Source: Lepeophtheirus salmonis (lineage: Eukaryota; Arthropoda; Copepoda; Siphonostomatoida; Caligidae). From it: DNA of 64,000 nt. Below are positions 11,713 to 22,961 of the stretch, piece after piece; within the stretch, counting starts at the first letter, position 1, and each line of letters begins with the position of its first letter. A model generated the notes under the pieces. That model did not search any database. It was not told where the DNA came from and saw only the letters and a program-made list of their open reading frames with translations. The stretch lies in the NCBI RefSeq assembly GCF_016086655.4, contig NC_092584.1:11335907-11399906 (forward strand). The letters run 5' to 3'. Both the position numbers and the translations under genes were made by a program.

Positions 11713-12108
11713 TTAAAAGCTTCTTCCTTCCCTCTTGTCAAGGAAAAAATTGGTTTTTGGAGAATATTTCACAGCTATTTCCAAAAAAATTAATTTTTTT
11801 GGAAATAAAATGTGAAATATTATTGTTGTTTTTTTAAATTTCAAATATTGAACATCTGTCTCAGGCTCTTCATCGGGCTCCTCTCCATGTTCTCCTTCAC
11901 CGAGTCCAAAAAGGCTATAGACCGAATTTCGTTGAAACCAATGCTGACAGGACTCCGTGTGAGGGTCAAAAAATCCTTGAAGACGAGCCTCTTCGAGCAG
12001 ACGATGATCCTGACAATTTATTCCACCTTGACTAGTGGGTCGAGAAAATCGGATATCCTTCTTCTTTGAACCTCTATCGTCTCTCCTGATCTTAATACGA
12101 ATATTGTT
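11713..12108 (-). other. GC-richer open patch, possible exon or gene relic
   Basis: A minus-strand frame stays open for 131 codons, with no early ATG. Its first half (12108-11850) is visibly richer in G+C than the flanks and encodes segments such as GINCQDHRLLEEARLQGFF and an acidic EGEHGEEPDEEPETD. The second half runs into AT-rich low-complexity DNA. Another minus frame over the same patch is also largely open (VRIIVCSKRLVFKDFLTLT), as is an 85-codon plus frame at 11812-12069, so the true frame cannot be decided by eye. I do not recognise any of these. A decayed transposon or a host exon are both possible. Confidence 0.25.
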
Positions 12109-12839
12109 TTAAATTTTTTCATTCTTATAATTGGATTATAAAATAAGTTAATGTAACTTAAAACAGTTTGAAATAAGGAGCAAGTTTAAATCCTACTGCA
12201 TTATTTGTTGCCACACACTATATAAACTTTCTATTAGCTTGTTTAATTGCTTACTGTCTTTAATCAAAGACGTTGTTTCCTCTATTTGATATTTGACCTT
12301 GTTTTTCAACTCCAGAAGCTCAATTACATCATTCAATAATCCTACCTTTCATAGCAACTTATAATTATTTATATCCAGGGATCCCAAGGTGTTTGTTTGA
12401 TCCTTTCATATAATTTACCATTCTTGATACATGACTTTTGTATTTAAAAACTTTTTTTTTAATAACAATGAACTCCTTATCTCTCAGGTCATTCATTTTT
12501 CAATCTTTCTTCTCCTAAATTTTCTTGATTAACCTTTACTCTCCCGAATGCTCTCAGGTACTTTTTTTTATATCCGCATGACTGCACTATGTTATATATA
12601 AACTGTATGTATTTATTATATACCCCTAGTATATATTTATATAGGTAGATATATACACTATAGATGTCGAAATATTTATCACATGAGATTTTATATACAT
12701 TTATAATATTGAATGCATATCAGTTGCAAAATAAATTAGCATTTACTTTAACAGCAGTTTTCTTAATTAAGAACTCTTTAAGTTTTATTCAATACATTTG
12801 GACTTTTTAAGTTGAGGTTGGTTTGTTCTTGAACGAATA

Positions 12840-13985
12840 CATTTTCTATTACTTTTGATGACAAGATTCGTTTTAACTTGAAAAATGTCTTCCCACCAAC
12901 TCTATTGCAAGATTGACAACTTTTTTTCTATGAATGACAACATCAATTTTTTGAGTCAAATACTCACAATCATGAAAATGATGAATGATGTGCATTAGTT
13001 CAGAATGACGTCTTTCAAGAACTTTTTACATAAAAGTATTTCTCAAATATTGGTCGAATTGCGAGTCTTGCTTAAGAAGTACATTGGTAGCGTGAATAAT
13101 CATCAGCTCACATTTGAAGAGATTGGAATCCCTTTTAGAAAAATTTAAATCTGCATCTTCCTATGAAACCAAAGTTCTTTATGTAGTTTGATTTTTTCTG
13201 GAGCAAAATCAAACTTTTATATTTATTTCAATCATTGCCATTTCTAAGGATTTTCTTACCTCCTGGAAACACCTCATCATTGCCACAGATGAATTCCAAT
13301 GAATATTTTGATCTGAAAGAAGGTTGATCTCTTTTCCATTGCTCAAAACTATTTGCTTTTGGAAATTTTTGTCATTTTTAAACGGGATCTTGAAGAATAG
13401 TTTGCAAATTTTTCTAACCTTATTCAAAACGTCCTTAACATTCGTTCGAAATTCAGCAATCTTGTTGTTTTAATTATTTTTTTGGACTCAATATTAAAAT
13501 GATCATAAACATCCTATTCGTCTTGGGCTTATTTTCATCATCCTTTGAACAATCCTCTTCTTTTTAGGATAACTTAGAAAAGGTTCGCCTTTTTAGTTAT
13601 TTTCAAAAAGGACTCTGTCAACAGCCGAATGAGTTCCATGATACATACAATTTATGTTAATGGTTTGCTCAATAATTTCTTTTTTAATTTTAGCGTGAAA
13701 CTTGGGCCGAATATAACCAAACTCAAATTTCAAGGTTTCATTAGAAGCAATACAATTGAAGGACATGTTATCATAAGCACACATACCATAAATTTTTCAT
13801 GAAAATAATTTTGAAGGTTTGTTTGTGGTTGAAATATTTTTCTTTAACTTTTGTTTTCTTCAAACATGTTTCTTCTTCATCTTTGTTGATTTCATATTTT
13901 CTTTTTATATTTTAACAAGTTCTAATTGTATTTGAGCCTTCGGTTATTGAAATTTTGTCACCACCATAATTGCATAAGGCCTGTT
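12840..13985 (-). pseudogene. Decayed hAT transposase with BED zinc finger
   Basis: A cut-and-paste transposase relic in the hAT superfamily. In order on the minus strand: a BED-type finger near 13985-13880 (CNYGGDKISITEGSNT, with the second cysteine replaced by glycine); AYDNMSFNCIASNETLKFEF at 13784-13720, matching the block in which hAT proteins read roughly DNxPFxxVxNExF; KEINLLSDQNIHWNSSVAMM at 13340, matching the conserved D-xx-RWNS block with H in place of R; and a C-terminal helical region near 13000 (RRHSELMHIIHHFHDCEYL). Several frameshifts and stops separate the blocks, so it cannot be functional. Terminal repeats were not found. Region 12109-12839 holds only AT-rich DNA. Confidence 0.6.
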
Positions 13986-15289
13986 GATTACTACCTATTA
14001 TGTATTAATAAAAAAATCAAATTGCTTTAATATGTCTTGTTTTTTAATCATCTCAACCGGTAACTCTGTCAACTAATATATATAGTTTAAAGTACACTTT
14101 CATAAATAACAATCCTGTGGTAAATAATTGTAATTTACCAAGTAATTTGGTTTTAATTATGGAACATATTTTTTTCTAATAACAAGCTAATAATTACATT
14201 AAGAGTCCTTATTATTACTCTCCGTTTTTCATGACCATACTCACATGTAGATACTCAAAACTTATATCAATCCATATATGTTCTCTCCTTAGTTAAAATT
14301 CGGCAGATTGGGTTAATAACTAAAGAATAATAATAAGAATGTAGCTCATCGAATATGGATCTGTCATAAAATATTTGTTCATGAAAGTGTAACCTTTAAA
14401 TATGATTTTACAATAGAATATATATAAAGTCTTGTTCTGATGAAATTTGACATGTCTCAGTCAATCCAACTTGAAATAATTGAGCCAAAAACAAGAATTG
14501 TCAATTGAACAATTATTGAGCAGAGAAAAATGCCTTGTTGGATGGGTTAAAGAGATGAGAACATCATTGGGAAAAGTGTGTAGATTAAGAAGGAGACTAT
14601 TTTGTAAAATAAATAAAAAATCAGAAAAAACGTCATGAATCTTTGTTAGGTCAGAAACTTTTCCGACAACCCTCGTATATGATTTCAGCACCAAAAACAT
14701 CTTTGTCTGAGGTTATATTTTACAATCCATTTAAAAAAAAAAAAATCTTTCGAATCTATATTTTACATGAAGTGTTTTTACTTGGTAATTTAGGATATTG
14801 TATATTTTGATGAAAATATTTTATAATTTGACTCTCTTATCTTCGAACACAGTACTTCATCAGACTTTTAGATTTATTTTCTTTTCAAAATTCTCACTTT
14901 CACTAATTGTATGAAAACGAAAATTTCGAAAATACAATTCAATTTTATTAAATCGTCGATAGTCAATATATTTGTAAGTAATGAAGACTATTTTAATAAA
15001 TTTTCTAGAGGAACTAACTAGTAATAAATACTTTATTTACAAACAATAATTTTTTAAATATAACGTCTAAAATGTAATGGTGAAAAATATCGTGTGTATA
15101 AATTCCTTAAATAACTCCAGAAATGCCTGAATTGTTTTTTCTACGTTCATTCTCAAGAAACTTAATGGTTTAGAAACAATTATATATTAATTGTTTCAAA
15201 TAAAATTATTACATAAATGGAGACAATATGTTCTAAGATGTCTTACATGTTTCTCAATTTTTTTTTAATAAAAAGAAATAATAATAGGA
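13986..15289. other. AT-rich stretch without recognisable gene
   Basis: Short ORFs such as 14461-14700 (minus) show no known pattern, and no element termini were found. Confidence 0.45.
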
Positions 15290-15965
15290 GTCATTTAAGA
15301 AATAGCAAAATATGGTGAAGGTCACTTAGAATTGGTTGATGTCCTAGAATACATCGATGTTGTGCATGAGCTAATAAAACAAGATTGTCTTGTGAATTCC
15401 CAAGATATCGAAGGACTTTTTGGGGATCGGTATGCCCAGCATCCAAAGGATATTGTCTCAAAATTTGGCTAAAAAGAAGAATTTTTCACGTTAGATCTCA
15501 CTTAATCTGACAAATAATCAAAAGAAGGCTCATGTCAATTGGTGCCAGGGAATGCTAGTAACTTTGTTCGATATGCATCAAAAAACGTGTATAATATCTC
15601 CAAAACTCACAAATCCTGGAACACAGCATATACACCATACACAAATAGCAGTCGACTGTACATATGAGTCTTTCAACGAGCAACGTAGAACAGGTAATTC
15701 TGAATGGTACAAGACCATTTGTCTGCCAGAATTCGTTCAAGAAGTTCGAAAAAAAGAAAGAAGAGGCGAAGTATTCTTCATCATGGAAGTGCAAGTTAGC
15801 AGTTTTCATAACCAAGAAGAGTCCACTGAAGCATTCAATAACTATGTTTTGGACTTACCTGAATAAGAATGGGGAAAAAACCCTCTAAAAACTAACTCAA
15901 ACGTATGCCAAAGTATATTGATCTATATGGATAATATTTTGGAAATGAATATAACCAATTTCACT
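15290..15965 (+). pseudogene. Mariner transposase relic with catalytic core deleted (M3)
   Basis: A mariner-family transposase read on the plus strand. Near 15470 it has LAKKKNFSR followed by LNLTNNQKKAHVNWCQ, corresponding to the linker (WVPHxLxxxQKxxRVxxC) before the first aspartate. Then EQRRTGNSEWYKTICLPEF near 15680 matches the block between the first and second catalytic D. The frame next jumps to STEAFNNYVLDLPE and an EWxxxFxxWFxRMxxC-like tail near 15860-15920. The HDNAPAHT second-D motif and the YSPDLAPSD third-D motif are missing, so the core is internally deleted. Several frameshifts are present. I did not locate terminal repeats. Confidence 0.65.
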
Positions 15966-17180
15966 AGTATTTATTTGATTTTTCATGATTAGACCAGAAA
16001 TATAAATACCATTAGTGTATTTTGCTTTCTGACAACTATAAATAATTCAATTGACTTTATTTATAGATAATAAACAGAACAAAGGATATGAAGCAGAAAA
16101 ACACCATAACATAGAAGTTGATAGATTAACAGACATATATTGGAAAAACGGTTCATTTCAGTAGCTTACAAATATTCAAAACTCGCTTTTGACTAATTAT
16201 TAAAAGATATGAAACATAGTTTAACATCTGAACTATCCAAAAAGAAAAGAAAGTTCAATATAAAACAAGCACAGGAACCAATATTGAATTTCTGGGACAC
16301 TGGTGTCCCAAGGATGCAAAAGGGATCTTATAATGTAAAATAACTCTCTTGCCTACTCATAAAAAAAGTTTGTGGTCCTTCTGTTTACTTGTCCTTGATC
16401 TTAATCTAAATTTTAGCTGTTCACAAAGATACCGAAAAGTGAAGATTTTGAGAAGAGAAGAAATATTATTAATTAAAAAGTTAATAATTATACCAATAGG
16501 GAGTTATTGTTATGGTCAATCATTAAATCAATTCTATTAACTCAGTTGTTGTAAAAAAAGAAGAAGAAAAAAAACAACAACGCAATGAGTTTGGTTAATG
16601 TTGAATTGTTGAATTTTTATTCTCCTGTTTGGTGAATAAAGACCCTCTCTTTCTCCTCACACACCCTACCAATAAATGTACCTTAATTATCACGTACTTA
16701 TTTGTGAGCAGGGAGCGTTTAATGAGCCTGTAAGTAACCCAGTTTGTGCAATAAGAAATTGGAGGGCATTGAGTGCTTTTTAAAATCATCTGGGTACATT
16801 TGTTGATCCCCTATATCTTCCTGAATTTTTCGATAAGACTCAAACCAGATGAGGTAGGTAGAGTTATGTAACAGTTCTTGATCCTCTCCTTCGAAATACT
16901 TTTTATTGAATGGAAAAATGCATTGACAGGTCTTTCAGGATAAACCAAAAACGCATTTTTATTAAATAATAAATTTATTTTTAATTTATGCTTGAAGACC
17001 CTTATTGAGTATATTATCAATAAGTTTTAGTAAATCATAAATAATAGTTACTACCAATCCTAATGATTAAGTAGTATATCATTTATCCTAAATAATAAGT
17101 TTAGTAAAAAGAGATCCTTTATTTTTCCATCATTGTCTTTAGCAATATACACATATATTACATTTTATAAGTGTGATTGG
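15966..17180. other. Stretch without recognised gene, two small minus ORFs
   Basis: Minus frames at 16811-17020 and 16595-16789 lie end to end and carry words such as RIKNCYITLPTSSGLSL. I do not recognise them. They may belong to a decayed element, but nothing further supports that. Confidence 0.3.
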
Positions 17181-17354
17181 TTTGCACTAGGCGTTGTTAG
17201 AAGGATAAGATTTTGTACTAAAAAAACTTGAAGTATACTTTTGTGATTGTTCAACTCAGTATTGTTTGACTGGCTGTCAAAGGGAATATACACTTTTTCC
17301 CCAAGTTTTTCTTCAATAAAGCCCAAAACTCAAGTCAGACCCCTAAAAATGTGA

Positions 17355-17520
17355 ATAGTACAAATGGTTTTTATATTGTTGCAGCCAATCATACAGTTTC
17401 TTTGTTTTGTCGATTACTTTTCAATTATTTTGATGTTAAAGATGCACTACGCTCTGGAAGGCCAATTTTCGAAAATGTGAATAAAAAAAAAATGGAAATC
17501 TTCCAGTCCAAACGTCAGGT
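17355..17520 (+). pseudogene. Mariner transposase N-terminal fragment (M2)
   Basis: A piece of a second mariner family on the plus strand. The frame at 17351-17587 encodes NYFDVKDALRSGRPIFENVN followed by KKKMEIFQSKRQVS. This corresponds to the segment between the two helix-turn-helix motifs of mariners (DFDVKDAPRSGRP and the ESDRHVS block). The reading breaks where the next element starts at 17528, so M2 looks interrupted or truncated by M1. Its C-terminal part is not found to the right of M1. Confidence 0.6.
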
Positions 17521-17527
17521 AAGCACC

Positions 17528-18133
17528 GTTTGGAAAAGTCCGTGCAAAGTTCGAAAGATGGTGCGTATTGAGGTTATGTTTAGTTAGTAATATCTTTTGG
17601 ACGAACAAACACCAAATTTCAGTCAGATTGATACCTTTCTTTCTCAAAATTAATGGAAAAAGGTTCCTACTCGAGATGCCCATAGCACTAGTAATCTCAC
17701 ACACATTCATTCCTCTGTCATCAATTGCAGTATCATGGATTTTATCAATAATTTCTGGAGTAGTAGCCTCAAAAGGGCGTCCAGCATGTTCAGCGTCACT
17801 TGAGCCCATATGACCACTCTGAAAATTTTGAAACCACTGATAAAATGTTTTAATCGAAGGTGAAGAGTCCTTATTATGTTTTTAAGTTTCTTTTTAGTAT
17901 CCTGAGGCGTTTCACCTTTCATAAAGTAATGTTTAATCAACACAAGAAATTCTGTTTCGTCCATTTTTTGAAATCACTCTAGTTCATCGATACAAGCAAA
18001 TTCCAAACAGACAGAAATATACATATCTGGCAAATAGCTGGTGTGTGCTCTTCCAAGAGATGCTATTAAATAAACATATCCTCAGTACGCACCAGAAGTG
18101 CCATTTCTCGGACATTGTACGGAATTTTCGAAC
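17528..18133 (-). mobile_element. Foldback mariner-derived element (M1)
   Basis: A 606-bp element whose two ends are inverted copies of each other over about 100 bp (left from 17528, right ending 18133; shared words include TGGTGCGTACTGAGG-like and ATGTTTA). The minus strand encodes a mariner N-terminus: MDETEFLVLIKHYFMKGETP at 17964, then HMGSSDAEHAGRPFEATTPE and a second helix-turn-helix ending CEITSAMGIS near 17680. Just left of that point, the plus strand reads a short catalytic-domain remnant (AAAATTAATGG, the AKLMxxGF block). The element therefore has a 5' end at both sides around an inverted junction. It shares that junction with the copy at 51116. It lacks a catalytic core and must depend on a transposase from elsewhere. 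Confidence 0.7.
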
Positions 18134-18739
18134 AAACATCGTAATATACAAAGCAAAAATTGATATTTATGAAAAAGTCTTTCAAATCACCCAAATATTA
18201 ATTCATTTCTTGATTTCATTTCAAAGTATATTTTGTAATCATTTATGCAATTATATAATAATCATTTTGATTAAATAAAGAACCATTCTTTGGAATTTAT
18301 AAGGCAATGCAACATTCAAAAATTACATCTGTTGGCATAAAAAACGTTAAAGCACCCTTATTATATACCTACATATATAAGATGAAAGTATGGCTTTTTA
18401 TTTTTATATGATAGTATTAGGCGGGAATGTTTTTTTATATATGAAAAAAGAACAAAAAAAAAAAGTTATATTAAAATGAATAGGGGATATGCAAAAAAAT
18501 AAAAAGAAAGAAAAAATTCGTATCTGTTGAATAAAAACACTTGTTGTAAAGATTATAAGGGGGTGTTCACATTTACTTACACTTTCTTTTCATAGAAGTA
18601 AATATGTCTTTAGTTTACACGAAATCAATCTGAAACAAAAATTAAGAGAAGGAAGCCAAGAACATTTATATTTTATATTATATATATATAAATATATACA
18701 GGCTATCTATACCACCGCTTGGGTACGCTCTCTTGTTTT

Positions 18740-19235
18740 CTCTGTGTTAGAGAGTTTGTTCAAATTTGCACCAGTTGGGAAAAAATGAAATACATTGGAG
18801 GATTTATTAGCCCAAAATATTTGGAAGGCCCCTCCATGGAATGCACACTGGAAGCGACAACAAAACACTTGCCCTGACTGTGGGACTCAGTGAGACGTTC
18901 TTGCAAGGTTGGAATGAATAACGTCTGGTTGCAAGACTTGGCTCCCTTCCACACCTCGAAAAAAAGTCTGAAATCTCTCCAAGACATTTTGACGGCTTCA
19001 TCTCACCGCATATTTGGCCTCTAAACTTGCCAAATCTGAAGTTTTTTTTTATAGGGTGCGATTGAACGACAAACCAACGGAAACCCATGTAACAATAAAG
19101 ACAAACTTATCTGTTGGATCAAGAAGGAATATTAGGGTTTACCTACGGAACAATTGGCGATGGCTTGTGCTTTTGGGCCGTTAAGAGACTATAATTTAGG
19201 CTGGTGGTGATTTTATCGAACAAAATAAATCAGAA
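18740..19235 (+). mobile_element. Tc1-like family G, internally deleted (copy G1)
   Basis: A deletion derivative of a Tc1-like transposon, on the plus strand. The left part (18760-18920) aligns with the copy at 27130 (CACCAGTTGG-GAAAAAATG, then CCCAAATATTTGGAAGG-like). It jumps directly to the second-aspartate motif: WLQDLAPFHTSKKSLKSLQD at about 18926, the classic QDxAPxHTSKK block. A degraded third-D region (HIWPLNLPNL) and a tail with NKDKLICWIKK and LPTEQLAMAC follow. Stops and frameshifts abound, and the first D is missing. Region 18134-18739 to its left is AT-rich with a (TA)n tract near 18680. Confidence 0.65.
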
Positions 19236-19415
19236 TCATATGAGCTTCTTAGAATCAGATTTATTTATTTAATCTGATGACGTGTTGCAGAGAAAATCGC
19301 ATTTGCAAAAAATTGTTTTTTTGTGGCCCAGATAACTTGTATATATATATAATTATATTGGAGTAAGAGTTGCTCTCACAAAAAAAAAATATATATATAT
19401 GTATATATATTAGTA

Positions 19416-19560
19416 GTGATGTGTCACGCGCAAAACTCGTAAATTGGTACTCAAGTGTTATGAAGAAAATATAAAAAGACACAAAAAAAAACCTACTCGT
19501 GGGCATAAAAAGCCGAGTGTTACTCGTAACTTGTCAAAACTTGGGATTCTTTGTTCTTTC
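19416..19560 (+). mobile_element. Possible single end of a hAT-type MITE
   Basis: TAGTGATGTGTCACGCG resembles the TAGTG-TGTGTC termini of the MITEs at 48086 and 22747. It is followed by several ACTCGT/CGAGT repeats. No opposite terminus was found, so it may be a fragment or coincidence. Confidence 0.25.
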
Positions 19561-19949
19561 TTTTTCGAGTCCATTATAACATGTGCCGTTTCCTAGACTG
19601 ACTTCTTTTCTTTGATATATTTATAATTAATGTTTTTTCCGAGATTTTTGTTGACTTTTGTTAAATGTTTACTTATAATCCCAGTTCGTTTCAAATGTAA
19701 TCCTTGTTTAAATGTGTAAGTCTAGCAGGAGTACTCGAAATTGCTTGGAATTATGCAGTTTATTTAGCACATACTCAAAAGTCCTCCTCAGACCAAAAGC
19801 CATGAGACAAAATGCCTTATAGCTCCGATATCTCACAGAAATCTAAGAAGAGGCGAGAGGACGTTTCCCATTCGTATTTGTAGAAGCTACACTTTCTGTC
19901 TTCTTTAAGGGGTGTGTGGAATTCGTGAAGAGAGAGAGCCCGGCGCCAA

Positions 19950-21010
19950 ACGGTATCGAAATAAGTTTTGATGCAAGTTTATAAAGGGGTTATTATACGT
20001 TTTGTGTTATTGAGAACTGAGTCGTCAAGAACCCTGTCACTCTGAAGTAGCCGTTTCTTCAGCCAATCTCTGTGTTTGATGTCCCTTAAACTCCTTGCTA
20101 TTACCATTTTAACAGATCTGCCGGGAACATTTCCAATAGCCAAGAGACCAGGAATATGTGGTTCCTAACAGCTTTGCTTATCTTTGAAGCTCTACCAAAG
20201 CCTTATGACATGACCTCTTACCAGGAAATTGTACGAGGTGAAAGTTGGTTTTCTACATATGTTGTCTAAGTTGTCCAAAAGAGGTGAGCCCGTCAAATTT
20301 GAGTAGTTAGGTTTGGTTTAATTACCTATTGTTGTAATTTAGGTACTCGTGTGCACCAAGTAACGGGAGAACTACTGGGAAAATCGAGATTTAGTCAACT
20401 TAGTCCCTAGTCTCTTATGGGAGCCTCTAACCAACTTAGTGATATGTACGGTCTCTTTGTATCCCATACGAAGTCCTCTCGAATCCTTTTTTATTTTTTT
20501 GCAAATATCCTCTCTGAAATGAGTGTACCATAAAAGATAAATTACTTTTGGGATCATAATGGAGTTCCAGACCTTGATTTTATCTAAAGATTCAAGCGAA
20601 GTGATAAGTTTTTTATATTTTCTAGTTGGGATGTTTCAATGTTCACACCGAGGAGCAAGACGAAGTGGAGAACTCGAGGTGGGAAATTTTTCCTTAAGTT
20701 AAACTCATTGGACGTGAGGACCACTATTTTTTCGAAATTAACTCTGAGTCCAGAGTTCTTATTAAACCTCTCTAGTGTGAGAAATACTTCTTTTATAGAG
20801 CTTGTTAAGGTTTCCACAGTGTCCTATACGGTCGTGAGGTCATCTGCGTAACAGAGTAATTTATAAACTTTATCAACTTGTTGAAAGGACTTTTTATTTT
20901 TTTCATTATGTCTCGTTGAAGACTTCTAACAGCAATTAGAAACAGAGATGGGGACAAACTATCCCCTTGTCGACACCACCCTTATGCTATGGAAACTGGG
21001 CATATATCCC
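19950..21010 (-). pseudogene. L1/Tx1-like LINE reverse transcriptase relic
   Basis: A central-to-C-terminal RT relic on the minus strand. In order: CRQGDSLSPSLFLIAV at about 20985 (RT motif B, QGxxLSPxLF); the active site YADD at 20850-20839; SIKEVFLTLERFNKNSGLR then VNFEKIVVL in the frame 20584-20817 (motif D region, SGLxxNxxKT); LLGVNIETS; NSIMIPKVIYLLWYTHF in the frame ending 20372; and FVWDTKRPYISLSWL, matching the block read WxGKxPRI in related elements. The segment 20270-19950 keeps coding-like words (LLQSDRVLDDSVLNN) that probably continue ORF2, with less certainty. Single-base shifts separate several blocks, for example just before YADD. Nothing upstream of motif B is present. Confidence 0.75.
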
Positions 21011-21214
21011 CCTATTTATATTATACTAGGAACACTAGTACTCCCATTATCCCAAAAAAATTCTAACCCCTTTTCTCCAACCACAAATGTATATTATTGA
21101 TTATTAGTACTGTTCTTCGGTATATCAAGATACTTGTGCATTCAATATGGTACAATTCTAAATTACTGTTGAAAACAGTAATTACAGCGTCATCACAAGA
21201 TTTGCTGGTCCATG

Positions 21215-21290
21215 ACGATGTCGATTCTTAATTTTACTCTGAGTCTAACAAGGACTTACATTTATATAAATAACAAAAAGGGAAAAAAAG
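21215..21290 (+). repeat. Repeat R fragment
   Basis: CGATGTCGATTCTTAATTTT followed by ACTCTGAGTCTAACAAGGAC nearly matches 43352-43415. It is part of a dispersed short repeat also seen at 29500-30230, 52110-52330 and 60835-61000. Confidence 0.5.
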
Positions 21291-21973
21291 AAAGCTAAAT
21301 CTGAAATATCAACAATTTATTGGGTGTGTAAAAAAATTTCCCGGCTAAGTAATTAGCTTTATAAGCATAAATTAGTGAACTCTTCTAAATTAATGACGTT
21401 ATTTGACTCCTTAAAGGTTAAGTTTCAAAAGAGGTGTAACACGTGGAAGCAATATTGGTTTATTTTATATAAAAAAATATTCGGAGTGACCGAAAGACTA
21501 TTTAGAATGTCCAAGAATGGATAAAACTCAGGATAAAGCCGTGGTACGAACCCCCAGGGATTCGGAATACCTGGTTGGGACGATTGAGACGAACTGATCG
21601 CTAAATGGTTAGATTTTGACCAAACTGTATGACCCTGAGCTATGGGTAGGGAATTTTCCGTCATCCATAATACTGAACGGGCCCTTTTGAAGAGGATGGG
21701 CCTCAAAAGCTATGCCTGTCATCCCATCCCATTCTTAATGTTATATTTAGGAAGGTTTACTATATTCGTCATTTAAGTGTCAATTCACTCAAGGACTCAC
21801 TGAGATAGGAGATGTAAATGTACACAGAAAAAATCTACTAGGCGAGTCGGAGTTTTTATCCTTGTCTAAAATAAAGGATGACAGCTAAGGGCTCAAATTT
21901 TGAGCTTTAAATGAATTGAATATGCTTCAAACTTTATATTAAATTTAATAAATATTTATATTGATTAATTAGT

Positions 21974-22675
21974 TATCGAGTTGTCCATTAAAATCTGAAC
22001 CCCTTGAATATTAAATTTCAATAAGATATAATTTATTAATTTGCAGTATAATTTCAAAAAAATTATACAATAAATATATGTGTATCTGAGCACTCTTAAT
22101 ATTTAATGTAACTGTCTTTAGCGGTAACTAAGGATTCCAGGTGCCTACTGAAGGCCTGGCTATACGCTACGGTGTAGTCCTGTGTCTCAACCTCACAATT
22201 TTTCCTGATAGTGGCTTTGAGAGGATTGGGGATTGGATGCCAGGTACTGCAGGCCTTGCCCTCAAGATGTCTTCAGAAGATGTAGTCGAAAGGGTTAGTA
22301 TCACGGGTGTAGGGGGGTCAAAAGTGTCCAAAAAAGAGTTCAAAAGCACTCAAAAGAATTATTCAAAAGAGTTTTGCAGCAGAGATCTTTTCGCCCTTTG
22401 ACAGAGCCCTTTTTCCTCTCTAACGTTTTGGACTTGCTGACAGTATCAATGGTGGTCCTGTGGACCCTCAACTTTTTGGAGTGTGCAAATAGCAATTTGT
22501 CGATCACGTCAAGCATTAATTTTTCGACTTGTACATAAGCTAGAGAGGTGTTGTCTATTTCTTTGTAACTAACTGTTTATATTTTAATATATTGAAATGT
22601 GAATTAATTTAAATCACTTAACCTTATTTGATTATTGAATTAGTGAGAGTTCAAATTTTTATGAATTCCCCGGTA
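21974..22675 (-). mobile_element. Tc1-like family B, 702-bp deletion derivative (copy B4)
   Basis: Both termini are present: TATCGAGTTGTCCATTAAAA on the left and the complement of TACCGGGGAATTCAT on the right, with TA at the edges. The minus strand encodes the N-terminus: LLFAHSKKLRVHRTTIDTVS followed by SKSKTLERKKG near 22420. It then passes through a deletion to a C-terminal remnant whose DNA aligns with copies B5 and B6 near 22080-22160. The catalytic domain is almost entirely missing. It is non-autonomous, with frameshifts in both coding blocks. Confidence 0.8.
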
Positions 22676-22746
22676 TAAGGACTTATTTATTCAGTTTTAG
22701 AAACCGGAAAGTTTATTGTTGCCCCGATGTATTTTTCATTCCATAT

Positions 22747-22961
22747 TAATGTTGTGTAAGTCCTAATTTATTTGGTCCATCCCCAGTCTTATGACCACTG
22801 TGATCAGTCCTGGGGACTGCTCTTTCGGACTGTCAGTAAAAAAGAAAAAATTGAGTTGAGTCACATCATCACCTTTATCAGATTTAGGACTGATGTCCAT
22901 GACTGAACTGGACCGAACCGAGACTTAACTGTTTGGAGCTTCAGTCTTCGACACAACACAA
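22747..22961. mobile_element. hAT-type MITE, copy 2
   Basis: A 215-bp sequence related to the MITE at 48086-48290, sharing AGTCCTTCGGACTGTCAGTA-like (here CTTTCGGACTGTCAGTA), GACTGAACTGGAC and CAGTC blocks. The left end, TAATGTTGTGTAAGTCCTAA, parallels TAGTGTTGTGTCATTCCTTA of the other copy. The right end, GACACAACACAA, is its complement-like partner. The flanking 8-mers TCCATATT and GCCATTAT match at 6 of 8 positions. No coding capacity. Confidence 0.6.
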
